Assembly: GCA_964581385.1 (NCBI GenBank)
Contig: CAZOOK010000040.1
Coordinates: forward strand, 1-47,167
Direction: 5' to 3'
DNA length: 47,167 bases
From: CAZOOK01 sp964581385
GTDB lineage: Bacteria > Pseudomonadota > Gammaproteobacteria > Nevskiales > Nevskiaceae
The stretch's first letter is position 1; the number at the start of each line of letters is the position of its first letter. The position numbers and the translations under genes are program-made. Below the pieces are notes generated by a model that was not told where the DNA came from, searched no databases, and saw only the letters and a program-made list of their open reading frames with translations. Below, one piece after another: positions 17,527-26,900 of this stretch.

Positions 17527-18386
17527 ACGGCGGCGCCCGCGTAGATGGCATCACCGGTCTTGTCGTAGGCTTCACGCCATCGGCGATAGGCTTCCGTGCT
17601 TCCGCTTTGCCACGGATGGAAGCCGGGACGGAAATATGCGAAGTAGAGCGGTAGCAATGGGGGGATCATGCCGCCGGGACGGTAGAGCCACCATAGTCCA
17701 CGCAGCCACAATCCGGCTCTCTGGCGCAGGTTGAACCCATCGACGCGCAACATGTGGTTCATGATGAAAAACGTGTGCAGGGTGAATGCGATCGTGACCC
17801 ACAGCATCGTCAGAATGCGAGTGAAGTAGCCAACTCCGGCGACCTTTTTCATCACATCGAACGCGACACCCTTGTGTTCGATCTCCTCGACCGCGTGCCA
17901 GTAGTACATCGCGCGCAGCCGAGGGTCGGAATGAGCAAATATTTCCGAGCGCATCATGAATCCGTGACTCATGATCGCTGTCAAATGCTCGCTTGCCGCC
18001 GTTTGCGCAAGCGTCGTGCCCTTCCGCAGACGGCCGCGCAGCAGTTCAAAAGCCGTGCGTAGCAGACCTTCCAGGTGATTTATATCGATGCCCTGAGCTT
18101 TCAAATGGTCGTTGAAACGCCGATGCACGATGCCGTGCTGACCTTCCTGATAGGTGAATTCTTTCACCGCCTGCTTCAAAGCAGGATCGGTGATCCGGTC
18201 GCTATAGTCGCGAACGCACTGGATGAAGAATTTCTCGCCTTCCGGAAACATGGTCGACATTGCGTCGAAGAAGCGTGTCTTGAACGCATCTCCATCCATC
18301 CAGAAGCGGGGTACTGAATCGTCGATCTGAAGCCCGGGTCCTTTACGCGGGACAATCGGTGTCGACGTCTCGAAAGACTTAGACAT
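17514..18386 (-). CDS. Ferritin-like di-iron protein, 'metal-dependent hydrolase' family (PF10118)
   Basis: 290 residues from the ATG at 18386, chosen because GGAG lies 11 bases upstream; a longer reading begins at 18434 without such a site. The metal ligand pattern of a ferritin-like di-iron centre is visible: E51, E81-x-x-H84, E133 and E168-x-x-H171. Hydrophobic segments near 185-215 and 225-260 suggest membrane association. The family is annotated as predicted metal-dependent hydrolase, but its ligand set is equally that of a di-iron oxygenase or desaturase. It overlaps the convergent glycosyltransferase gene by 13 bases and diverges from the dar cluster, so it might act on the same lipid product (inference). 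Confidence 0.85.
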   Translation of the reverse strand: MSKSFETSTPIVPRKGPGLQIDDSVPRFWMDGDAFKTRFFDAMSTMFPEGEKFFIQCVRDYSDRITDPALKQAVKEFTYQEGQHGIVHRRFNDHLKAQGIDINHLEGLLRTAFELLRGRLRKGTTLAQTAASEHLTAIMSHGFMMRSEIFAHSDPRLRAMYYWHAVEEIEHKGVAFDVMKKVAGVGYFTRILTMLWVTIAFTLHTFFIMNHMLRVDGFNLRQRAGLWLRGLWWLYRPGGMIPPLLPLYFAYFRPGFHPWQSGSTEAYRRWREAYDKTGDAIYAGAAVHAA

Positions 18387-18707
18387 AGTTATAGGTTCTC
18401 CGTCAACGGCCGGGTGGCGCGTCGCACAGCTCAAATTTATAGCACTGCGGTTCTATTTCAAGTGGGATAAATACTGATATCGGTCGAAGGGCATTGGACA
18501 AATTAATGAGCGCGGCACCCGCTTGCCGCTGCCGGGCGGCAAAGTTTCGCGCAGCGGAAGGCATCCTGGCGCGGATTTTAATTTTGCGGCATGTAGGGAT
18601 TACAACCGGACGTCAATTTCAAGGCACCCAGCTAGAACAAGAGCTTGCCGATTCGATTAAGTTGAAGATAGCGAGTGGCTTGCATACCTTCGTCGTAAGG
18701 CGTCAGA
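18387..18707. other. Divergent regulatory gap ahead of the dar cluster
   Basis: 321 bases without a supported gene. It is richer in A+T than the flanking coding sequence (for example around 18580-18600 and 18650-18670) and must carry the promoters for the di-iron gene and the dar transcript. TTGCCG at 18644-18649 could be a -35 for the latter, but no good -10 follows. Confidence 0.5.
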
Positions 18708-18857
18708 ATGAAAAATGCCGAAAAAGAAACGGCAGGACCGGATCAGGACAACAATAATATATCCGGCTTAAGTCACGGTGGCGGGATTCATGCGAATCAC
18801 AAGCATGGCCGCGTTGGAAATGTAGTGACGGTTGAATGGGTGGGGGAGAGTGGATGA
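18708..18857 (+). CDS. Small ORF translationally coupled to darA
   Basis: A 49-residue ORF starting at an ATG with AAGG 7 bases upstream. Its TGA stop overlaps the darA start as ATGA. The product is hydrophilic, with an acidic/basic N-terminus (MKNAEKETAG), an N-rich centre (DQDNNNIS) and a Gly/His cluster (SHGGGIHANHKHG), then a short beta-like end (VVTVEWVG). I do not recognise it, and it is too short and unlike an acyl carrier protein. It may be a real small protein, perhaps metal-binding through its histidines, or only a coupling leader for darA. Confidence 0.45.
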   Translation: MKNAEKETAGPDQDNNNISGLSHGGGIHANHKHGRVGNVVTVEWVGESG

Positions 18858-19801
18858 GACGCGTTCTCATCGTTTATTTTTCGCAGACTGGGCAGCTCAG
18901 GCGTGTCGCACAGTCTGTTGCCCGGCCGCTGGCGGATGCCCACGACATTGATGTGCACTGGCTGGAGCTTCGGTCGCGTTCGCCCTATCCGTTTCCGTGG
19001 CCGCTGCTGAAGTTTTTCGACCAGTTCCCCGAAGCCGTGCATTTGCAGCCGCCCGAACTGGAGCCGCTGGATCTGCCGGACGATGCGCGCTTCGATTTGG
19101 TGATTCTCGCGTATACAGTCTGGTATTTGTCGCCTTCGCCGCCCATTACCGCGTTTCTCAAATCTGCGCGGGGCTGCGCGATTCTGCGCGACACACCGGT
19201 GGTGACGTTGATTGCTTGCCGCAATATGTGGCTGATGGCGCAGGAGCGGGTCAAGGAGTTGCTCCACAATGCCGGTGCCCGCCACATCGACAACATTGCG
19301 CTAACTGACGATTGCAGCGCCATGGCGAGCTTCGTTACCACGCCGCGCTGGATGCTTACCGGCAGGACCGATTCGGTATGTGGCTTGCCGCCACCGGGCA
19401 TTAGCCAGGCCGATATCGCCGCCGCCGCGCGTTTTGGCCGCGCATTGCTCGTGGCGCTGCGTAGCGGCGCGCTCGACGGTACGCGGCCTGTGTTGCAGGG
19501 CCTGAAGGCGGCGACCGTCGATTCACGCTTGATCGTCAGCGAGGCACTCGGGAGGCGCAGCTTCCTGGTTTGGGGCGCATTGGTGCGCTGGTGCGGACCG
19601 CAGGGATCGCTCGCGCGGATTGCCCCGCTGTTGATCTATACCCTCTTTCTGCTCCTCATGATTTGCACGCTCGTGCCCATAAGTATGGTGTTGCAAGTGC
19701 TGCTGCGGCCTCTGTTCGCGCGCCAGTTCGCGACGTGGAAACTTGCCTACGAGCTGCCCTCCGGTTCCGAAGACTCACGCATTAAGGAATTTTCCCAATG
19801 A
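18854..19801 (+). CDS. darA: Dialkylresorcinol-forming enzyme DarA
   Basis: 315 residues from ATG 18854 (a G-rich GGGGGAGAG precedes it; an ATG at 18836 in frame is less well placed). The N-terminus 'RVLIVYFSQTGQLRRVAQS' is a flavodoxin-like FMN-binding loop, characteristic of DarA 'dialkylresorcinol condensing enzymes'. Residues about 255-285 form a hydrophobic pair of segments (IAPLLIYTLFLLLMICTLVPISMVL), so the enzyme is probably membrane-attached. In studied systems DarB makes 2,5-dialkylcyclohexane-1,3-diones and DarA aromatises them to dialkylresorcinols. The gene is coupled to the small ORF before it and to darB after it (both ATGA overlaps), which strongly supports the assignment. Confidence 0.87.
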   Translation: MRRVLIVYFSQTGQLRRVAQSVARPLADAHDIDVHWLELRSRSPYPFPWPLLKFFDQFPEAVHLQPPELEPLDLPDDARFDLVILAYTVWYLSPSPPITAFLKSARGCAILRDTPVVTLIACRNMWLMAQERVKELLHNAGARHIDNIALTDDCSAMASFVTTPRWMLTGRTDSVCGLPPPGISQADIAAAARFGRALLVALRSGALDGTRPVLQGLKAATVDSRLIVSEALGRRSFLVWGALVRWCGPQGSLARIAPLLIYTLFLLLMICTLVPISMVLQVLLRPLFARQFATWKLAYELPSGSEDSRIKEFSQ

Positions 19802-20949
19802 CTCATCCTGTCTATATCACCCGCATGAGCGCGGTTTTGCCCAACGCGCCGGTCAGTAATGACCAAATAGAAAAAATTCTGGGCCAAGTCGGACCGAAGG
19901 CGTCGCGCGCCCGTGCGATTGTGCTGCGCAGCAATGGCATCAAGAGCCGTCACTACGCCATCGATCCGGCAACCGGCAAGCGCACGCACAACAATACACA
20001 GCTCACCGCCGAGGCAATACGCAAGCTCGCTTACGGAGATTTCTCGCTTGATGGCATCAAGCTGTTGGTAACCGGAACGTCCACGCCGGATCAGTTTCTT
20101 CCCAATCACACGGTGATGGTGCACGGCGAACTCGGCAACCCGCCGTGCGAAACGCTGGCTGCTTCTGGGATCTGCGTCTCCGGCATGAACGCGATGAAGT
20201 TCGCGTGGCTGTCCGTTGCCGCCGGCGAACACGAGAATGCGGTCGTGGCAGCGTCGGAAGTGGCTTCGGCGCCGATGGCTTCGCGTAATTTCCGGCCCGA
20301 GATCGAAGCGCGCGTCGAAGCGCTGGAACAGACTCCAGCCATCGCTTTCGAAAAGGACTTCCTGCGCTGGATGCTTTCGGACGGTGCCGGCGCGGCACTG
20401 TTGCAAAATCGACCGAATCCTTCCGGCTTGTCGTTGCGCATCGACTGGATCGACCAGCGTTCCTATGCCAACCGCTACCAGGTGTGTATGTATGCCGGCG
20501 GCGAAAAGGAACCTTCCGGGCGTCTCAAGGGACTCTACGAATTCGATTCTCTGCAGGAAGTCATGGACAAATCGGTGATGGCGCTGAAGCAGGATACGCG
20601 TCTGCTCGAGCAAGGCATTGTCGAATCAGGCCACGATGCCTGTGCGGAGATGGTTGTGCGCCACAACTTGAAGGTGGATGACATTGACTGGTTCCTGCCA
20701 CATTATTCGTCGGAGTATTTTCGCGATCGCAGTTACGCGGCAATGCCGGATAACTTCAAGATTCCGCAAGAACGCTGGTTCACCAACCTCACACGCATCG
20801 GCAACGTTGGTTCGGCGTCGATTTATCTGATTCTCGAGGAGCTGTTCCGTAGCGATCGCCTGCGGCCGGGGCAGCGTCTTCTGTGCTATATCCCGGAGAG
20901 CGGCCGCTTTTCCGTCGCGTTCATGCACCTGACGGTGGTCGGCAGCTAA
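19798..20949 (+). CDS. darB: KAS III-type ketosynthase DarB
   Basis: 383 residues, thiolase fold of the 3-oxoacyl-ACP synthase III type. The catalytic triad is visible: Cys in 'ETLAASGICVSGMNA' (residue 125 by count), His in 'DIDWFLPHYSS' and Asn in 'RIGNVGSASIYLILEE'. DarB enzymes condense a beta-ketoacyl thioester with an enoyl thioester, then cyclise, giving 1,3-cyclohexanediones as precursors of dialkylresorcinols. The start overlaps the darA stop by 4 bases (ATGA). No dedicated acyl carrier protein is seen nearby, so acyl substrates probably come from primary fatty-acid metabolism. A nested hairpin follows directly after the stop codon. Confidence 0.9.
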   Translation: MTHPVYITRMSAVLPNAPVSNDQIEKILGQVGPKASRARAIVLRSNGIKSRHYAIDPATGKRTHNNTQLTAEAIRKLAYGDFSLDGIKLLVTGTSTPDQFLPNHTVMVHGELGNPPCETLAASGICVSGMNAMKFAWLSVAAGEHENAVVAASEVASAPMASRNFRPEIEARVEALEQTPAIAFEKDFLRWMLSDGAGAALLQNRPNPSGLSLRIDWIDQRSYANRYQVCMYAGGEKEPSGRLKGLYEFDSLQEVMDKSVMALKQDTRLLEQGIVESGHDACAEMVVRHNLKVDDIDWFLPHYSSEYFRDRSYAAMPDNFKIPQERWFTNLTRIGNVGSASIYLILEELFRSDRLRPGQRLLCYIPESGRFSVAFMHLTVVGS

Positions 20950-20952
20950 GTC

Positions 20953-21001
20953 CCTGTCGTCCAATGCTTTGGTCACAGCAACCAAAGGATTTGACGACAG
21001 G
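20953..21001 (+). terminator. Nested hairpin between darB and tolC, possible terminator or attenuator
   Basis: The outer arms CCTGTCGTC (20953-20961) and GACGACAGG (20993-21001) are perfect complements. Inner arms CTTTGGT (20967-20973) and ACCAAAG (20981-20987) close a 7-base loop. The structure starts 3 bases after the darB stop. There is no run of T after it (CCTTAAG follows), so it is not a classic intrinsic terminator; it may stabilise the darAB 3' end or modulate read-through into the pump genes. Confidence 0.5.
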
Positions 21002-21135
21002 CCTTAAGATTCGCGGCGGGCTGACCGGGCGTTTCGGTAAAATCAGCACTTAGGTTTGTCCCAACATCGGACTTCCGCGCCGAAGCCGAAGCAAAGGATA
21101 AATCCCCCGAAAAGTCGTTCTCACAGGAAACCGGC

Positions 21136-22884
21136 ATGCGTCTTGTTTGCCAGCGGCTGTCGGTGCATGCGCTGTTCGCGTGCATAGCTGCGGCTATGGC
21201 GAGTGCGGCGCAGGCCGAGCCGTCGCCGGCCGCTGCGGTCGATGCGCGCATGCAGGCCTATGTCGATGAAGTGCTGCGGTCGAACGATACCCTGCACGCC
21301 GAAACGCTGGCTTGGGACAAAAGCCTGCGTGCTCTCGATGAGGCACGCCTGCGCTACTATCCAACGCTCTCGCTCAACGCCCGGTATACCCTCGCCACCG
21401 GCGGCCGCACCATCGAAGTTCCGGTCGGTGATCTGCTCAATCCGGTTTACCAGACGCTCAACCAGTTAAGCCAGTCACAGCAGTTTCCACAAATCGACAA
21501 TCAGACCATCGATTTGCAGAGATCGCGTGAGCAGGACACCCGCGTGGCGATGACGATGCCGGTGTATGCCCCGCAGCTGAATGCCAATCTCGCTTCACAG
21601 CACGCACTGGCAGATGTCGAAGCAGCCAGGCGCGAAGCATTGGCGCGCACGCTGGTGCGCGATACGCAGCAGGCGTGGTGTGCGGCGGCACGCGCGCAAA
21701 GCATGATCGGCATTTTCCAATCGAGCGCGGCGGTGCTGGCTGAAAACACCCACGTCAATCGTGCGCTGCTCGACGCTGGCAAGGTTACACGCGATCGGGT
21801 GCTGCGTGCGGAAGCCGAAGAGCTTGCGATGCGGCAGCGGCTCGGCGAAAGTCATTCCGGTCTGGCCCAGGCGAAACGCTATTTGAATTTTCTCGCCAAC
21901 CGCCCGGAGGACGCAGCGATTGATCTTCCCGACGCAACCGCTGTCGAAGCCGCGGCGGCCGCCGTTGTTCCGTCGCGTTCCGATGATGCCGCGGCGCTTC
22001 TACGCGAGACGGCTCCCGCTGACGCAGAAGCGACGGCTGCAAACAGGGTGCGACTGGGGGTGCGGCTGGCGCCATCGCTCAGACTGGGCGACCGTACGGT
22101 GTCGCGCCCCGCTGGCGGCGCGGCGGAAGCCGCGATGGCCGAGTCGGCGGAAGTTTCGTCTGCGCCGGAGCGCGAAATTGCCCTGCTGACCTTGACCGAT
22201 GTACTCGGCGGTCACGCTGCCCGTAAGTCCGGCGCCGTCGCGGCGTCCGACGTGGCAGTGGCGTCTGCGACCGTGACCGCGACCGAAAACGGCAATCCGC
22301 GACCGGAGATCAAACAGATCGACAGTGCTATCGCCGCGGCGCAGGCGGGTGCCGACGCGGCGGGTGCCGAATATCTTCCGCAACTGGTGTTTTCCGGGGA
22401 CTATGGGTACCAGGGCGACCACTATCGCTTCGCGGCGGACTCAGATATTGGCACGGCATCTCTGATCGCCTCGTGGACCCTGTTCGATTTCGGTCAGCGT
22501 CGTGCACGCCTGGCCGGCGCGAAGCTGGAAAAACAGCGGCTGCAGGTGGAGCGCAATTCGCTGTTGCGGCAGCTCGAACTGGCGCGCCGCGCCGCTGCGG
22601 AGGATGTCGCCACGCAGCGTGAATCGCTGGCGACCGCGCATGCGCGCCTCGAAGCCGCCGATGAAGCGTTCCGCATCGCCGAGCGCCAGCGCAATGCCGG
22701 TGGCCTCAGCGAAGTGGAGTTTCTCGATGCGGAGCGCGCACAGACCGAAGCGCGCACGGGTGTGGCCGTCGCCTACTATGGCTTGCTGTCGGCGCGTGCC
22801 GAGCTCGACTATGCGACGGCGGCTTATCCGCTGCCGAACGATCTCGGCACGGCTTCTCTTTCTTCCGGCACCGCGGTGGAGTAG
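21136..22884 (+). CDS. TolC-family outer-membrane efflux protein with internal insertion
   Basis: A 582-residue outer-membrane channel of a tripartite exporter. The signal peptide spans 1-27 (A-Q-A). The first OEP repeat (about 45-265) begins with 'LRYYPTLSLNARYTLATGG'; the second (about 390-565) has 'AAGAEYLPQLVFSGDYGYQG' and the conserved 'IASWTLFDFGQRRARLA', then 'NAGGLSEVEFLDAERAQTEA'. About 120 residues between them (267-387) are Ala/Ser/Glu-rich and low in complexity, and make the protein longer than usual (430-490). The RBS AGGA precedes the ATG by 8 bases. The fusion-protein gene follows after 3 bases, so the channel belongs to the same pump. The likely cargo is the dar product. Confidence 0.9.
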   Translation: MRLVCQRLSVHALFACIAAAMASAAQAEPSPAAAVDARMQAYVDEVLRSNDTLHAETLAWDKSLRALDEARLRYYPTLSLNARYTLATGGRTIEVPVGDLLNPVYQTLNQLSQSQQFPQIDNQTIDLQRSREQDTRVAMTMPVYAPQLNANLASQHALADVEAARREALARTLVRDTQQAWCAAARAQSMIGIFQSSAAVLAENTHVNRALLDAGKVTRDRVLRAEAEELAMRQRLGESHSGLAQAKRYLNFLANRPEDAAIDLPDATAVEAAAAAVVPSRSDDAAALLRETAPADAEATAANRVRLGVRLAPSLRLGDRTVSRPAGGAAEAAMAESAEVSSAPEREIALLTLTDVLGGHAARKSGAVAASDVAVASATVTATENGNPRPEIKQIDSAIAAAQAGADAAGAEYLPQLVFSGDYGYQGDHYRFAADSDIGTASLIASWTLFDFGQRRARLAGAKLEKQRLQVERNSLLRQLELARRAAAEDVATQRESLATAHARLEAADEAFRIAERQRNAGGLSEVEFLDAERAQTEARTGVAVAYYGLLSARAELDYATAAYPLPNDLGTASLSSGTAVE

Positions 22885-22887
22885 AAC

Positions 22888-23970
22888 ATGACCGCTTTTT
22901 TTAGAGCGCTCGCGGTTGCGTTGATATTGGCGCTAACCGCGTGCTCGTCCAAGCACAGCGATGAACAGGCTGCACCGCCGCGGCCCGTGCGCGTGGCTAC
23001 TGTCGAGACCGGCCCGGCCGTGCCGCCGGTGAATGCGACCGGAGTGCTCGCCACGCGCGATGAAATGCGCCTTTCATTCAAGACGGGCGGCCTGATCCGC
23101 GCGATCGAAGTGAGTGAGGGCGACACGGTGCGTGCCGGCGAAGTTCTTGCAGAGCTAGATCCGGCCGAAGTCGATGCCAACCTCGTGCAGGCGCGCGAAT
23201 CGCACGAAAAGGCAGCGCGCGATCTGCAACGTGGCCAGCAGCTGTACGCGCAGGACGTGCTGACCCGCGAGCAGCTCGACGACTTGCGCACCGCGGAGTC
23301 GGTCGCGCGCGCGGCACTGAACGGCGTGCAGTTCAACGCCGGACAGGCCGTGATTCGCGCACCATTCGCCGGGCGCGTGCTGCGCAAATTAGCCGAAGCA
23401 CATGAATTGGTTGCACCGGGCCAGCCGGTGCTGATGGTCAGCAATGATCGCTCCGGGCAGGTGTTGCAACTGCAATTGCCGGATCGCGATTACGTGAACG
23501 TGCGTCTCGGTGATGCCGCGACGGTGACTTTCGATGCCTTGCCCGGCATCAGCTTCCATGGGCGCGTGACCGAGCGTGCGCAAGCCTCCGATCCACATTC
23601 GAGCGCGTTTCCGGTCGAAGTGACACTCGACGCTCGCAGCGGCAATGCGGAGGATCAGCCCGACACTGCGGCCGCTGCCGCGAATGCCCCAATGGCGACC
23701 GGTCTGATCGGGCGCGCTGAAATCGCCGCCAGCGGCCAGCCGGGCGAACGCAGCTATGTGCCGGTCACTGCGCTTGTCGACGGCGACCAGCAGAGCGTGT
23801 CGCTGTTCGTCGTCGATACTGGCGCGAAAGTGCACGAACAGCATGTCGCCGTGTCGTTTCTCGCCGGCGACCGCGTCGCCCTCGCCGATGTGCTGCCGCC
23901 CGGCACACGTGTCGTCACCGCCGGTGCGCCGTATCTGCGCGACGGCGATGTCGTGCACGTCGTTCAATAG
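22888..23970 (+). CDS. RND efflux periplasmic adaptor (membrane fusion lipoprotein)
   Basis: A 360-residue HlyD/AcrA-type adaptor. Residues 1-19 form a lipoprotein signal with lipobox L-T-A-C (Cys19), so the protein is anchored to the inner membrane. The barrel-sandwich/lipoyl half starts with 'LSFKTGGLIRAIEVSEGDTVRAGEVLAELDPAEV' and closes with 'AVIRAPFAGRVLRKLAEAHELVAPGQPVLMV' on either side of a short alpha-hairpin (about 95-135). The beta-barrel and membrane-proximal domains follow. It links the RND pump to the TolC-like channel. It is separated from tolC by 3 bases and from the pump gene by 17 bases. Confidence 0.93.
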   Translation: MTAFFRALAVALILALTACSSKHSDEQAAPPRPVRVATVETGPAVPPVNATGVLATRDEMRLSFKTGGLIRAIEVSEGDTVRAGEVLAELDPAEVDANLVQARESHEKAARDLQRGQQLYAQDVLTREQLDDLRTAESVARAALNGVQFNAGQAVIRAPFAGRVLRKLAEAHELVAPGQPVLMVSNDRSGQVLQLQLPDRDYVNVRLGDAATVTFDALPGISFHGRVTERAQASDPHSSAFPVEVTLDARSGNAEDQPDTAAAAANAPMATGLIGRAEIAASGQPGERSYVPVTALVDGDQQSVSLFVVDTGAKVHEQHVAVSFLAGDRVALADVLPPGTRVVTAGAPYLRDGDVVHVVQ

Positions 23971-23987
23971 GCGCCGAGGCTGCCGGC

Positions 23988-26900
23988 GTGCGCGTCTCCG
24001 ACTTCGCGGTCCGCAACTATCCGTTCACGATCGTCATATTTCTGATGATGATTGCGCTCGGCGTGTCGGCCCTGAGCGGCATAGCACGCACCGAAGATCC
24101 GTACTTCCCGATTTCCGCGTTTCTCATCAATGTCGTCTATCCGGGCGCCGATCCGATCGAAGTCGAGCGCCAGGTCGTGAAACCCATAGAAGATACGGTG
24201 CACTCGCTCGACGATGTGAAGCTGATGGGGGCGGAAGCCGACGACAGTTTCGGCACCGTACGCGTCGAATTCCAGGCTTGGGTTGATGTCGACAAGAAGT
24301 ACGATGAACTGACGCGCGAACTGAATGCGCTGCGCCCGAGTTTGCCGTCGGGTATCGCGTCGCTCGAAGTGCAAAAGATCAATCCGGGGTTGGTCAACAT
24401 CGTTCAGTACGCGCTGGTATCCCCCAGCGCCAGCTATGCGGCGCTTGAAGACGCCGCGAAAGCGCTTCGCGATGCGCTGGAACGGGTTCCCGGCGTGCGC
24501 AAATCGCAAACCTGGGCCTATCCGCAGCGTGAATTGCGCATTGCACTGGATTTCAAGCGCATGGCGCAGACCAATGTGTCGATCGACCAAGTGGCCGGTG
24601 CAGTGCAGGGTGACAGCGCCAACGTACCAGGCGGTTCCGTGGAGATCGGCGGACGACGCTTTAACGTCAAGACCACGGGAGCGTATGCCAACCTGGAACA
24701 GGTGCGCGATACCGTGATCAGCTCCAGCGGCAGGCATGTGTTGCGCCTGCGTGATGTCGCGGAAGTAAGCTGGAATAGCGGCGCCGAGGACTACACTGCC
24801 CGCTATAACGGCACTCGCGCTGTGTGGGTCACGGCGCAACAGAAAGATGGTCAGAACATTTTTGCGACTCAGACGGCCATCGATGCCGCTATCGATGAAT
24901 ATAAGGAGACACTGCCGGCAGGTATTCGCATCGAGCGAGGTTTTATCCAATCGACAAACGTCGCGCACCGGCTTGATCGTCTCAGCACCGATCTGCTGAT
25001 TGCGATCGCGCTGGTGGCGATTACTCTGCTGCCGCTGGGGCTGCGTGCCGCCAGCATTGTCATGATTTCGATCCCATTGTCACTGGCGACCGGCGTGGCG
25101 GTGCTGTACCACACCGGCTTTTCGCTGAACCAGCTTTCGATCGCGGGCTTCGTCGTTGCACTCGGACTGCTGGTGGACGACACCATCGTCGTTACTGAGA
25201 ACATCGCACGCTTTTTGCGGCTCGGCTATTCGCGGATGGAAGCGGCAATGCAGGCGACACGTCAGATTTCGCTGGCGGTACTTGGTTGCACCGGCGCGCT
25301 GCTGTTCGCATTTTTGCCGCTACTGAAATTACCGGGCAACCCAGGCAAATTTATCCAGCCGCTGCCGGTCGCGGTGGTGGCCACTGTATTGGCGTCGCTG
25401 TTCGTCAGCTTGACCATCATTCCGTTTCTTGCCAGCCGTCTGCTGTCTTCGGATGAAAAGGCCGGGGGCAACCGTCTGTTGCAGACGATCATGCACGGTA
25501 TCCATACGATATACGCGCCGGCGCTACGCCGCGCGTTGCGGCGGCCACTGGCGACGCTGCTGCTCGCGGTGGCATTCGTCGGCGCCAGTCTGCTGCTGTT
25601 GCCGTTGATGGGCTTTTCATTATTTCCGAGGGCGGATACGCCTCAGGCGCTGGTCTACATCAATTTGCCGAACGGTGCCGGACTTGCGCAAACCGACGTC
25701 ATCCTGCGCCGGGTCGAGACGGAACTGCGCTCGCATCCGGAAGTGAAAAATGTGATGGCCAATCTCGGGCGCGGCAATCCATATATCTACTACAACGTCT
25801 TCCAGAACGAGTACGCGGCCAACTATGCCGAAGCGTTTTTTACGCTGAACGGCTACAACCCCCATACCACACCGCGCTTCTACGACCAGCTGCGCACGCG
25901 CTTCAATCAGATTCCGGGCGCGGAAATCCTGGTTAAAGAATTCGAGAATGGGCCACCGATGTCCGCGCCAATCGAAATCCGGGTTATCGGTCCCGATCTC
26001 GACGAATTGCACCGGTTGGCGAGCGCAATGGAGACGACAATGGCGGCGGTGCCGGGTACGCGCGACGTGCGTAATTCGCTGCGCTACAACCGTATCGATC
26101 TCAAGCTCGATGTCGATATGCAGAAGGCCGGGCTGCTCGGTGTTGCGCCCGTGACACTCGATCGCGCGGTGCGGCTGGCGCTGGCGGGCTTGCCGGCAGG
26201 GGATTTTCACGACGTGGCCGGCGAGAGCTATCCGATCGTGCTGCGCGCGCCGATGCACGTGCATGCGACTCCTGAACTATTGCGGGATCTGCACGTGACC
26301 AATGCCGTCGGCACACAAATTCCGCTCGATCAACTCGCCACGCTCAAGCTCACCTCGTCGCCGACCAGCATTGAGAACTATAGTCGTGAGCGTTCCGCTG
26401 TAGTCACTGCCTACGTGCAGACTGGCTACAACACCGCTGCGGTGACAAATGAAATCCTGCGGCGTTTCGCGACGACAGAATTGCCGCATGGTTATCGTTT
26501 CGAGGTCGATGGTGAGGCCAAGAGCGCCGCGGAGAGCCTGGCCGGCTTCGGCACCGCAACCGTGATCGCGGTGTTCGGGATTGTTGCCGTGCTGGTGCTG
26601 GAATTCGGTAGCTTTCTGAGCACGCTGATCGTGGCGACAGTGGTTCCGCTAGGAGTCGCTGGCGGATTAGTGATGCTGTACCTGTCCGGCTATTCGCTGA
26701 GCTTCACCGCGATGGTCGGTTTCATCGCACTGATCGGCATCGAGATCAAGAATTCGATTCTGTTCGTCGACTTCACCAATCAGCTGCGGCGCGAAGGTGT
26801 GCCGGTGGACGAAGCGATCGAGCGTGCGGGTGAGATCCGCTTCCTGCCGATCCTGCTGACCTCCGCGACCGCAATTGGCGGCCTGCTGCCACTGGCTCTG

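Noticed and set aside
18494..18757. 87-codon frame upstream of darA considered as an acyl carrier protein (it contains 'QLEQELADSIKL')
   Set aside because: No Asp-Ser-Leu phosphopantetheine site, no ribosome binding site, and the frame overlaps the better-supported 49-codon ORF.
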